Under the pieces are notes generated by a model that worked only from the letters and a program-made list of their open reading frames with translations, had not been told where the DNA came from and searched no databases. From assembly GCF_020731415.2 (NCBI RefSeq), contig NZ_CP088273.1, forward strand, positions 1,369,001 through 1,433,000: 64,000 nt of DNA, given 5' to 3'. Positions 55,427 through 63,345 of this stretch are shown piece after piece; the first letter of the stretch is position 1, and every line of letters begins with the position of its first letter. The stretch is from Phyllobacterium sp. T1293 (GTDB lineage Bacteria > Pseudomonadota > Alphaproteobacteria > Rhizobiales > Rhizobiaceae). The translations under genes and the position numbers were made by a program.

Positions 55427-55468
55427 TGAAAAAGCCGGAGCAGGCAAACACCCGCTCCAGCCAGCGGC
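55427..55468 (-). terminator. Possible terminator after the amino-acid binding-protein gene
   Basis: On the minus strand GGAGC pairs with GCTCC across a loop of about 12 bases, with outer AAGCC/GGCTT pairing interrupted by a bulge, and TTTTT follows. It begins right at the stop codon of the binding-protein gene at 55469. It would separate that gene from the downstream permeases, at least partly. Confidence 0.6.
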
Positions 55469-56248
55469 TTACCCGCCATACACATCGAAGTTGAAGTACT
55501 TCTTTGAAATCTCGTCATACTTGCCATTGGTGCGGATGCCCTTGATGGCGGCATTGATCTTGGTCTTCAACTCCGTATCGCCCTTGCGCAGACCAACACC
55601 GACACCGGGTCCCAGAACTTCAAGATCGGGTGCAACCTTGCCCTTGATCTCGCAGCAGGCCTTGCCCGCATCGGTCTGGGCAAACGTTTCGAGCGCCAGC
55701 GCATCGGCCTGTGTCGCATCGATGCGGCCAGCGGCCAGATCCTGATTGGCCTCATCCTGCGTCTGGTATTCCTTGATTTCAGCGGCTGTCGCGCCAAAAT
55801 GCTTCTTCACATAGACCTGATGGATTGTTGAAACCTGCACACCGATGACCTTACCCTTCAATCCTTCAGGCGTAGCATCCATCTTGATGTCCTTGGAGCC
55901 GAGGATGACCGTGGGGGTGTTGTAATATTTGTCGGAAAAATCGATCGTCTTCTCGCGCTCGGCGGTAATTGACATGGAAGCAGCGATCATATCGATCTTC
56001 TTGGTGGTCAAAGCCGGAATGATGCCATCCCACGAGACGGGCGTTATCACGCAGTCAAGCTTGGCCTCAGCGCAGATTGCCATGGCAATATCGACTTCCC
56101 ATCCTTCCCATTTGCCCGAAGCATCAGGCGAGGCAAAAGGTGGATAGGGTTCAGCAGCGATACCTACCTTGAGTTGTTCGGCGCTGGCGACACCCATTCC
56201 GGCAACCAGCACAGCGGCAGCAACCGCTGATTTCAAGAAAGCTCTCAT
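55469..56248 (-). CDS. Polar amino-acid (arginine/lysine/ornithine-type) solute-binding protein
   Basis: Periplasmic family 3 binding protein, 259 residues from ATG 56248, preceded by GGAG. Sec signal peptide MRAFLKSAVAAAVLVAGMG ends near ASA (about 23), followed by the mature start EQLKVGIAAEPYPPF. Signature EGWEVDIAMAICAEAKLDC and a C-terminal pair of cysteines (KACCEIKG) are notable. ArgT/HisJ-like. Given the arginine-degrading genes beside it, arginine or a methylated arginine is a reasonable ligand, but this is inference. Confidence 0.92.
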   Translation of the reverse strand: MRAFLKSAVAAAVLVAGMGVASAEQLKVGIAAEPYPPFASPDASGKWEGWEVDIAMAICAEAKLDCVITPVSWDGIIPALTTKKIDMIAASMSITAEREKTIDFSDKYYNTPTVILGSKDIKMDATPEGLKGKVIGVQVSTIHQVYVKKHFGATAAEIKEYQTQDEANQDLAAGRIDATQADALALETFAQTDAGKACCEIKGKVAPDLEVLGPGVGVGLRKGDTELKTKINAAIKGIRTNGKYDEISKKYFNFDVYGG

Positions 56249-56307
56249 TTTTAACTCCATTTGTTTTCTTGTTCCCCAGGATTATTCCCTGTATTTTTTC
56301 ATGCAAT

Positions 56308-57132
56308 TTATGAAACAGTGCGAATAAACTGCTTCAAACGTTCAGATTTTGGTGATCCGAACAATTCTTCCGGTGGTCCCTCTTCTTCGACAATGCCGTT
56401 ATGGAGATACATGACATGGCTTGCCACTTCGCGGGCAAATTTCATCTCATGCGTCACCAGAAGCATGGTTCGCCCCTCCTTGGCGAGATCACCGATAACC
56501 TTCAGAACTTCGCCGACCAGTTCCGGATCGAGCGCCGATGTCGGCTCATCGAAGAGCATGACACGCGGTTGGATCGCAAGGGCGCGGGCAATGGCACCGC
56601 GCTGCTGTTGACCACCGGAGAGATAGGCTGGATAGACATCGCGCTTGGCCGAAAGTCCAACCCGTTCGAGCAATTGCTCGCCAATGGCCATGGCCTCGTC
56701 GCGCTTCATGCCAAGCACATGAACAGGCACTTCGATGACGTTCTGGATCAGGGTCATGTGCTGCCAGAGATTGAAATTCTGGAACACCATGCCAAGCCGG
56801 CTGCGGATACGTTCGATCTGGCGACGATTGGCGGGGTACTGCCCGCCCTGGCCGTCGCTGACCATCTGCACATCCTCGCCATTGATGCGAATGACGCCGC
56901 TTGTCGGGTTTTCGAGAAAATTGATACAGCGCAGGAAAGTTGACTTGCCGGAACCGCTGCCGCCAATCATCGCCACCACATCACCGTCTTTGGCGGTCAG
57001 CGAAACGCCCTTGAGAACTTCAAGGGCGCCGAATTTCTTGTGCAGGTTCCAGACGTGGATGGCTTCGGCTTTTTCGGCCGGGACGGATTGGAGAGGCTCC
57101 GTCTGAGCGGATGCGTGTAACGCTTCCGTCAT
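56308..57132 (-). CDS. Polar amino-acid ABC transporter ATP-binding protein (HisP/ArtP type)
   Basis: ATPase subunit, 274 residues. Walker A GGSGSGKST near residue 57, signature LSGGQQQR, Walker B VMLFDEPTSALD and the His-loop LLVTHEMKFARE. An N-terminal extension of about 24 residues (ALHASAQTEPLQSVPAE) precedes the usual core. First gene of the transporter operon, diverging from the dimethylargininase gene across a 160-base region. Confidence 0.94.
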   Translation of the reverse strand: MTEALHASAQTEPLQSVPAEKAEAIHVWNLHKKFGALEVLKGVSLTAKDGDVVAMIGGSGSGKSTFLRCINFLENPTSGVIRINGEDVQMVSDGQGGQYPANRRQIERIRSRLGMVFQNFNLWQHMTLIQNVIEVPVHVLGMKRDEAMAIGEQLLERVGLSAKRDVYPAYLSGGQQQRGAIARALAIQPRVMLFDEPTSALDPELVGEVLKVIGDLAKEGRTMLLVTHEMKFAREVASHVMYLHNGIVEEEGPPEELFGSPKSERLKQFIRTVS

Positions 57133-57229
57133 TGTGCGGTTTCCATGGGTTGTCTGGCATCTGCTGTCATCATTATTGCCTGTTTTGTCAGCATGAGGCG
57201 AAACTGCCTAATTTCGAACATCACACCAC

Positions 57230-57257
57230 TTGCGCTCTAATTATGCAAGCGTATAAA
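57230..57257 (+). promoter_or_regulatory. Candidate promoter and operator of the dimethylargininase operon
   Basis: TTGCGC (57230-57235) and TATAAA (57252-57257) with a 16-base spacer form a sigma-70-like promoter 36 bases upstream of the ATG at 57293. An inverted repeat CTTGC/GCAAG (57229-57233 and 57244-57248) overlaps it, the right place for repression by the TetR-type regulator encoded two positions downstream. Read from sequence; binding is inferred. Confidence 0.45.
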
Positions 57258-57292
57258 TACTCTCAGATACAATTTTTACGAGAGAGCAGTCG

Positions 57293-58165
57293 ATGAGCGC
57301 ATTCGGTTCCCAGTCCATGGCCCTTCCCCTGAAACGCGTCATCATGCGCATGCCTGACCGCGTCATGGCAGGTGCCGAGCGCGATGTCTGGCATTATGGC
57401 CCGCAATTCGATCCGCGCCGCGCGTCGGAACAGCACCGCGTGTTTGCTGATCTTGTCGCGCAATCAGGTGCGGACATTACATGGATCAGAGACGGCAATG
57501 ATGGATTGTCGGATTCCGTGTTCACGCACGATCCCTCTCTCGTCACCGACAAGGGTGCAATTCTTCTGCGCATGGGCAAACCCCTGCGGCTTGATGAAAC
57601 CGATCTTCACCACGAAACCTATAGCCAGATGGATGTGCCGGTTCTTGGCCGCATTGTTGCGCCGGGTACCGTAGAAGGTGGCGATTGCGTCTGGGTAGAC
57701 AGCAAGACGCTGGCCATCGGTCGCGGCGTGCGCACCAATCAGTCCGGTATCGAGCAGATGGCCGCCATTCTTGAGCCGCTTGGCGTGACCGTTCTCGGTT
57801 TTGACCTGCCGCTGTGGCAGGGAGAAGAGGCCTGCCTGCATCTTATGTCCATCATCTCGCCGCTGGCCGAAGACCTTGCTCTTGTCCATCTGCCCCTGCT
57901 GCCTGCCGCCTTCTATCAGCTGCTGAAAGAGCGCGGCATTCGCCTGATCGCAGCGCCGGAGGAGGAATTTGCCGCCAGCAATGGGCTTAACCTCAACGTG
58001 CTGCCAACCGCGCCCTATGAGGTGATTGCTGTGGCAGGCTTTGAGAAGACCAAGGCGGCAATGGAAGCTGCCGGCTGCACCGTCACAACCTTCGAAGCCG
58101 ATGCACTGTGCATTGCCTGCGAAGGCGGCCCCACCTGCCTCACCCGTCCGGTTTTCCGGCAATGA
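57293..58165 (+). CDS. Dimethylarginine dimethylaminohydrolase (DDAH) family protein
   Basis: Amidinotransferase-fold hydrolase predicted to cleave N-omega-methylated arginine to citrulline and methylamine(s). 290 residues. Active-site elements of bacterial DDAH are present: DSVFTHDP near residue 74, Glu128 and Asp131 (VEGGD), His183 (CLHLM) and nucleophile Cys282 (GGPTC). The protein is longer than Pseudomonas DDAH (about 254), with an extended middle region. The tetR gene starts at its stop codon with an ATGA overlap. Other guanidino substrates are possible. Confidence 0.85.
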   Translation: MSAFGSQSMALPLKRVIMRMPDRVMAGAERDVWHYGPQFDPRRASEQHRVFADLVAQSGADITWIRDGNDGLSDSVFTHDPSLVTDKGAILLRMGKPLRLDETDLHHETYSQMDVPVLGRIVAPGTVEGGDCVWVDSKTLAIGRGVRTNQSGIEQMAAILEPLGVTVLGFDLPLWQGEEACLHLMSIISPLAEDLALVHLPLLPAAFYQLLKERGIRLIAAPEEEFAASNGLNLNVLPTAPYEVIAVAGFEKTKAAMEAAGCTVTTFEADALCIACEGGPTCLTRPVFRQ

Positions 58166-58815
58166 AGACACAATCGGCCACTCGTAAAACCTTTCGCCGT
58201 GAAGGCGAGGACAAGCGCCGCGAGGATTTGATCGCCGCAACGCTTGAATGTGTGGCCGAGCGCGGACTTGCCGGTGCAACCGTGCGCGAAATCGCCCAGC
58301 GGGCCGATGTAACAGCCGGGCTGATCCGCTATTACTTTCCCACCAAGGATGATCTGATCGGCGCGGCCTATCGCGCCGTCATGAACCGCATGACCGTACA
58401 GGCCAGCGATGCCTTGCAGAATGCCGCTGATGATCCCCGCTCGCGCCTGCAGGCCTTTGTTACCGCCAATCTTGGCGAGCCGATCATGGACCCGCACAAT
58501 CTGTCGCTATGGGCAGGTTTCATTGCCCTTGTTCATGCGGACCCTGCCATGGCCGCCGCGCATCGCGATGGCTATCTCGGTTTTCGCGACGAGCTGGAAA
58601 TCCTGATCCGCGAAGCCCTTGCTGCTTCGGGAAAACCTGCAGGGCCGAGCCATACCCGCCGCCATGCCATCGCCATCAATGCAATCATCGACGGATTGTG
58701 GCTGGAAGGCTGTCTTGCCGGCGATATTTTCGCCGATGGGGAATTGGCTGAAACCGGCATTGCCGCTATTGAAGCCGTACTTGGAATCTCACTTCACACT
58801 CAAGGAGCCGAATGA
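58162..58815 (+). CDS. TetR-family regulator (BetI-like), encoded inside the operon
   Basis: 217 residues from ATG 58162. HTH: ATVREIAQRADVTAGLIRYYFPTKDDLI near residue 42. The ligand domain has the BetI-like region with LSLWAGFIALVHADPAMAAAHRDGY and ends IAAIEAVLGISL. Both ends overlap neighbours by four bases (ATGA on each side), so it is translated together with the enzymes and probably represses its own operon. Ligand is likely the imported guanidino compound or an intermediate. Confidence 0.92.
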   Translation: MKTQSATRKTFRREGEDKRREDLIAATLECVAERGLAGATVREIAQRADVTAGLIRYYFPTKDDLIGAAYRAVMNRMTVQASDALQNAADDPRSRLQAFVTANLGEPIMDPHNLSLWAGFIALVHADPAMAAAHRDGYLGFRDELEILIREALAASGKPAGPSHTRRHAIAINAIIDGLWLEGCLAGDIFADGELAETGIAAIEAVLGISLHTQGAE

Positions 58816-60002
58816 TGCGCTATGCGTCTGTGACCGACCGTCTGGCCGGACTGGGATCGGATAAATGGGCCGTGCATATCCGTGCGCGCGAAATGCAACG
58901 CGCTGGCCAGGAGATCATCGAGCTGACCATCGGCGAACCTGACATTCCAACCCCGACCGACATGGTGGATGTGGCCGAGCGCGCCATGCGTGCCGGTCGT
59001 ACCGGCTATTCCAACGGTCGCGGCGAACCCGCTGTTCTCGCTGCACTTTCGGCCAAATATACTGCACGCACCGGCAGGGATATCGGCCCTGAACATATTA
59101 TGTGTTTTCCCGGAACCCAGACGGCGCTGTCGCTTGTCATGCTCGGCCTTGCCGAAGAAGGTGACGAGATCATCACCGGCGATCCGCTCTATGCCACCTA
59201 TGACGGCGTTGTCCGCGCAACCGGCGCAACACGGGTTTCCGTTCCCCTGCGTCCCGAAAACGGCTTTCGCATGCAGGCTGCCGATCTCGAAAAGGTCATC
59301 ACACCGAAATCCCGCGTTCTCCTGCTCAACACGCCGCACAATCCAACCGGCGCCGTGCTGAGCGAAAAGGAAGTGGCTGAAATCGGTGAAGTCTGCCGCA
59401 AGCATGATTTGTGGATCGTCTCCGATGAAGTCTACGAACTGCTGATTTTTGACGGCAAGTTCGCCTCGCCGCTTGACCGCCCGGAGCTGGCTGACCGGAC
59501 CATTGCCGTCGCCTCCATTTCCAAATCCCATGCCGCGCCGGGTTTCCGCAGCGGCTGGTGCGTTGGCCCGGCAGAGTTCACCCAGAAACTTCTGCCTCTA
59601 TCGGAATCCCTGTTGTTTGGCGTTCAGCCCTTTATCGCCGATATGACCGCCTATGCGCTTGGCCAGCCTTCGGCAGCAGCGGCAACCATGCGCGAAAGCT
59701 ATTCCCGGCGCGCGCAATTGATCTCCAAGCGGCTTGACGGGATCGCTGGCATTGGTGCCGACATGCCACAGGCAGGCATGTTCATCCTCGCCGATATTCG
59801 CGCAACGGGTCTGAGCGGCAATGATTTCGCCATGCGGCTTCTCGAAGAAGAACATGTAGCGGTCATGCCGGGCGAGTCCTTTGGCGACAATCTCGCCGGT
59901 TATCTGCGCCTTAGCCTCAGTGTCGCCGACGACAAGATCGACGCAGCCTGCGCCGGTATTGTCCGTCTTGCCTCCCGCCTCCAGCAACGGAAATCCGCAT
60001 GA
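58812..60002 (+). CDS. aruH: Arginine:pyruvate transaminase (AruH-like)
   Basis: Class I/II PLP aminotransferase, 396 residues, expected to convert arginine plus pyruvate to 2-ketoarginine plus alanine. It follows P. aeruginosa AruH along its length, from the N-terminal MRYASVTDRLAG to the C terminus, with matches at TGYSNGRGEPAV, LNTPHNPTG (177-180 NPTG), the PLP lysine Lys238 in ISKSHAAPG and GRTGLS-type strands near the end. A strong GGAG site and ATGATG start. The aruI gene overlaps its stop codon. Confidence 0.88.
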   Translation: MMRYASVTDRLAGLGSDKWAVHIRAREMQRAGQEIIELTIGEPDIPTPTDMVDVAERAMRAGRTGYSNGRGEPAVLAALSAKYTARTGRDIGPEHIMCFPGTQTALSLVMLGLAEEGDEIITGDPLYATYDGVVRATGATRVSVPLRPENGFRMQAADLEKVITPKSRVLLLNTPHNPTGAVLSEKEVAEIGEVCRKHDLWIVSDEVYELLIFDGKFASPLDRPELADRTIAVASISKSHAAPGFRSGWCVGPAEFTQKLLPLSESLLFGVQPFIADMTAYALGQPSAAAATMRESYSRRAQLISKRLDGIAGIGADMPQAGMFILADIRATGLSGNDFAMRLLEEEHVAVMPGESFGDNLAGYLRLSLSVADDKIDAACAGIVRLASRLQQRKSA

Positions 60003-61585
60003 CAACGGTTGGTGAATCCCTCGTCCATTTGCTCGAATCCTATGATGTCGACACGGTTTTCGGCATCCCCGGCGTTCATACAATAGAACTCTATCGCGGC
60101 CTTGCCGCCTCAAAAATACGCCATATCACGCCGCGCCATGAGCAAGGCGCTGGCTTCATGGCCGACGGCTACGCACGCGCAACCGGCAAGCCCGGCGTCG
60201 CCTTTGTCATTACCGGCCCCGGCATCACCAACACCATCACGGCCATGGGACAGGCCCGTGCCGATTCCATTCCGATGCTGGTGATCTCCGGCGTCAATCA
60301 GCGCGAATCCCTTGGCAAGGGCATGGGCTTCCTGCATGAACTGCCCAATCAGCGTGCCATGCTGCAGACGGTTGCAATGTTCTCGCATCGCGTTGAAACA
60401 GCGGATGAATTGCCGATTGTGCTTGCCCGCGCCTTCGCGCTGTTCGCCTCGCGGCGCCCCGGCCCTGTCCATATCGAGATTCCGCTGGATGTGATGGCGC
60501 TGCCACTGGATGGTGCGAGCCGCCAGCTATCGGATGCACCTATTCCGCAGGCATCCGCAGAAACCTTGGCTGAACTGACCCGTCAGTGCCTTGGCGCTGA
60601 ACGTCCGGTTATCCTGATTGGTGGCGGCGCAAAGGGTGCCGCGGCAGAACTAAAGGAATTGGCGGAAAAGCTGGATGCGCCTGTGGTGGCAACCACCAAT
60701 GCACGCGGTATCCTGCACAATCACCCGCTGCTCATCCCGGCCAGCGCCAGCCTTACCGCCGTGCGCAAGCTTCTCGCTGAAAGCGATCTGGTGATCGCCA
60801 TCGGCACCGAAATGGGACCGACCGACTACGACATGTATGGCGATGGCGGTTTCCCGGAACTCAAACGCCTTGTACGCATCGATATCGACGCCGGACAACT
60901 GGATCGCCGCCCGGCGTTCATGCCCATTGAAGCATCGGCGCAGGAAACCGTCAGATCACTGGCAGCCACATTGCCCGCACGGCGCAACACCAAATCAGGT
61001 GAAGACCGCGCGCTGGCGACACGCGATGCGGCATGGGCGGAAATTGGCCCGAGAACGCAGAGCCATGTGCGCTTTCTCAACGTCCTGCGCGACACACTGC
61101 CGGATTCCCTCATCGTCGGAGATTCCACACAGGCGATCTATTCTGGCAATCTCTATTACGACCACGATCGCATCGGTGGCTGGTTCAATGCAGCGACGGG
61201 CTTTGGTGCCCTCGGTTTCGGCCCGCCTGCTGCCATTGGCGCAGCGCTCGGCAAGCCTGAGACATCAACGATCTGTATAGTCGGCGATGGCGGTTTTCAG
61301 TTTGTGCTGGGAGAACTTGGCGCGGCAGTCGATGAAAAAGCGCCTGTCATCTTCGTCGTCTGGAACAATCAGGGCTATCAGGAAATCGAGCGCGCTATGC
61401 GTGACGTACACATCAACCCGGTTGGCGTGCGTCCATCGGCACCCAATTACCTCAAAATCGCCGAAGCCTATGGCGTGGCTTCGATCAAGCTGCAAAAACT
61501 GGAAGAACTGCCCGCCGCGCTGCTGACAGCCAAGGCGAGCAAAAATCCATATCTGATTGAAATCGATGAAACATTGATTGGTTGA
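59999..61585 (+). CDS. aruI: 5-guanidino-2-oxopentanoate decarboxylase
   Basis: Thiamine-diphosphate enzyme that decarboxylates 2-ketoarginine to 4-guanidinobutyraldehyde. 528 residues. The cofactor-activating Glu48 lies in RHEQGAGFMADGYAR, and the ThDP/Mg motif runs from GDGGF (429-433) to WNNQGY (455-460). Translation is coupled to aruH by an ATGA overlap. Downstream a long hairpin separates it from the convergent aldehyde dehydrogenase that should oxidise its product. Confidence 0.93.
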   Translation: MTTVGESLVHLLESYDVDTVFGIPGVHTIELYRGLAASKIRHITPRHEQGAGFMADGYARATGKPGVAFVITGPGITNTITAMGQARADSIPMLVISGVNQRESLGKGMGFLHELPNQRAMLQTVAMFSHRVETADELPIVLARAFALFASRRPGPVHIEIPLDVMALPLDGASRQLSDAPIPQASAETLAELTRQCLGAERPVILIGGGAKGAAAELKELAEKLDAPVVATTNARGILHNHPLLIPASASLTAVRKLLAESDLVIAIGTEMGPTDYDMYGDGGFPELKRLVRIDIDAGQLDRRPAFMPIEASAQETVRSLAATLPARRNTKSGEDRALATRDAAWAEIGPRTQSHVRFLNVLRDTLPDSLIVGDSTQAIYSGNLYYDHDRIGGWFNAATGFGALGFGPPAAIGAALGKPETSTICIVGDGGFQFVLGELGAAVDEKAPVIFVVWNNQGYQEIERAMRDVHINPVGVRPSAPNYLKIAEAYGVASIKLQKLEELPAALLTAKASKNPYLIEIDETLIG

Positions 61586-61658
61586 TGGCCCATAGTGGAG
61601 CGAGTTTGCCATTCGCATCCGGCGAATAGCAAATTCAAAGCTCCACTTAGCCATCAAC
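61581..61658. terminator. Long bidirectional hairpin between aruI and the convergent aldehyde dehydrogenase
   Basis: A 78-base imperfect palindrome: GTTGATGGC/GCCATCAAC, AGTGGAGC/GCTCCACT, AGTTTGC/GCAAATT (one G-U) and ATTCGC/GCGAAT around a five-base loop, about 30 base pairs in all. It starts within the aruI stop codon region and ends 12 bases before the aldehyde dehydrogenase stop. Short T-runs only (TTTT after the plus-strand arm), so it may be a bidirectional terminator or mRNA-end stabiliser. Confidence 0.65.
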
Positions 61659-61669
61659 CGTTTTGCCTG

Positions 61670-63094
61670 TTATGGCCGGTGGATTGTCTTGACCTCAAGA
61701 AAGTCCTCAAGCCCGAACCTGCCACCTTCACGGCCATTGCCTGACTGTTTGTAGCCACCAAATGGACTGCCATAACGGTGCGCACCGCCATTAATATGCA
61801 CCATACCCGCTTTCAGTTTTGACGCCACGCGTTCGGCCCGCTTGGCATCACCCGTCTGGACATAGGCGGCAAGGCCATAGGGCGTGTCATTGGCGATGGA
61901 AATTGCCTCTTCCTCCGTATCAAAAGGAATGAGCGAGAGCACCGGGCCAAACACTTCTTCGCGGGCAATGCGCATATCGTTACGCACATCGGCAAAGATC
62001 GTCGGGCGGACGAAATAGCCGGTTTCGTAACCTTCCGGCTTGCCTGCTCCGCCCACCAGCACGCGCGCGCCTTCCGAAATGCCAGCTTCAATCAGGCTCT
62101 GTACCCGGCCATACTGGATATGGCTGACGAGCGGACCGATATGGTCGCCATCCTCCTGCGGGTCGCCGACACGCGCTTCCTTGCCCGTGGCTTCGGCAAT
62201 CTTCACTGCCTTGTCATAGACGGACCGCTGCACCAGCATACGTGTTGGCGCATCGCAGGACTGGCCGCTATTGTTGAAACATTCGAGCACGCTGCCCGCA
62301 ACACGATCTTCCAGATCGGCATCTTCAAACACGATGTTTGGCGATTTGCCGCCAAGTTCCAGTGTCACGCGCTTGACGGTTTCCGCCGCATCCTTGCTGA
62401 CGGCAATACCGGCGCGAGTGGAGCCGGTGAAGGACATCATGTCGACGTCCTTGTGCTTGGACAGCGCAGCGCCAACCGCCGCGCCATCGCCATTGACGAG
62501 GTTGAACGTACCGGCAGGAAAGCCCGCCTCATGCACCATCTCGGCATAAAGCAGCGCGTTGAGCGGGGTGAATTCGCTTGGTTTGAGCACGCAGGTGCTG
62601 CCCGTTGCCAGTGCCGGAATAACTTTTAGCGCAATCTGATTGACAGGCCAGTTCCATGGCGTGATCAGGCCGCAGACACCGATGGCCTCGCGCACGAGAA
62701 GGTCGCCATTGGGCAATTCCTCGCGCATGTGCAGGACCTTCAGCGCATCGATAAAGCCCTGAAGATGACCAACACCGACATCGGCCTGCTGCTGTGTGCT
62801 CATGGTGATCGGCGCGCCGAGTTCCGCCGTGATGGTTTGCGCCATCTCATCATACCGGCGCTTGTAGATATCGAGCAGCTTTTCCAGAAGCGCCAGACGT
62901 TCCTCGACGGAGGTCTGGCTGTAGGTCTGAAACGCTTTCTTGGCCGCCGCCACGGCGCGATCGATATCCGCTGGTGTTCCCATGGAAATGATCGCAATTG
63001 GCTTTTCTGTTGCCGGATTGATCACCTCAAGATCATTGGCCACAAGAGGCGGCACCCATTCGCCGTTGATATAGAAATCCCGCTTGATGAGCAT
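61670..63094 (-). CDS. Aldehyde dehydrogenase, probable 4-guanidinobutyraldehyde dehydrogenase
   Basis: ALDH superfamily, 474 residues; catalytic Cys280 (NNSGQSC) and Glu246 (LELGGKSPN), and FTGSTRAGIA. It is a paralogue of the enzyme at 23330. Being convergent to aruH-aruI, it likely turns 4-guanidinobutyraldehyde into 4-guanidinobutyrate (the KauB step). GAGGAGG upstream of ATG 63094. The guanidino hydrolase gene at 63346 lies upstream on the same strand across a repeat-filled 251-base gap. Confidence 0.92.
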   Translation of the reverse strand: MLIKRDFYINGEWVPPLVANDLEVINPATEKPIAIISMGTPADIDRAVAAAKKAFQTYSQTSVEERLALLEKLLDIYKRRYDEMAQTITAELGAPITMSTQQQADVGVGHLQGFIDALKVLHMREELPNGDLLVREAIGVCGLITPWNWPVNQIALKVIPALATGSTCVLKPSEFTPLNALLYAEMVHEAGFPAGTFNLVNGDGAAVGAALSKHKDVDMMSFTGSTRAGIAVSKDAAETVKRVTLELGGKSPNIVFEDADLEDRVAGSVLECFNNSGQSCDAPTRMLVQRSVYDKAVKIAEATGKEARVGDPQEDGDHIGPLVSHIQYGRVQSLIEAGISEGARVLVGGAGKPEGYETGYFVRPTIFADVRNDMRIAREEVFGPVLSLIPFDTEEEAISIANDTPYGLAAYVQTGDAKRAERVASKLKAGMVHINGGAHRYGSPFGGYKQSGNGREGGRFGLEDFLEVKTIHRP

Positions 63095-63203
63095 TTTTGC
63101 CTCCTCCTGAATGCTGTTCGTTCTGCAAATGGTATGGGGCTTTTGGTTTGGATGCCAGATGGAAAAACGACGGATTGTTTAGGTAGTATCGCTCTTCATG
63201 TAT

Positions 63204-63332
63204 GTGGTTCGTGGTTCGACATAACAACCATGAGGGAGACTGGGGATTGCAGGGAGTCAAGTTCTGCACTTTTGCGATTAGCGTTGCAGCCACCCCTCTC
63301 CCTCACGGTTGTTATGTCGAACCACGAACCAC
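63204..63332. repeat. Palindromic repeat, family A copy 6
   Basis: Complete copy with 35-base arms, 63204-63238 and 63298-63332, matching at 34 of 35 positions. It is the ATAACAACC / GGTTGTTAT variant. The core carries GGGAGTCAAGTTCTGCAC...GCGATTAGCGTTGCAG, the reverse complement of the shared A core. It fills the gap between two co-directional genes of the guanidino island. Confidence 0.92.
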
Positions 63333-63345
63333 CCTCCACACACAC

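Larger units (their letters stand above)
55132..55468. other. Gene-free 0.34 kb interval within the amino-acid transporter operon, filled by nested repeats
   Basis: A complete family A element (55210-55324) lies inside an outer imperfect inverted repeat (55156-55165 with 55391-55400, extending less perfectly inward). A terminator-like hairpin closes the 3' side of the binding-protein gene. No gene is supported. Confidence 0.8.
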
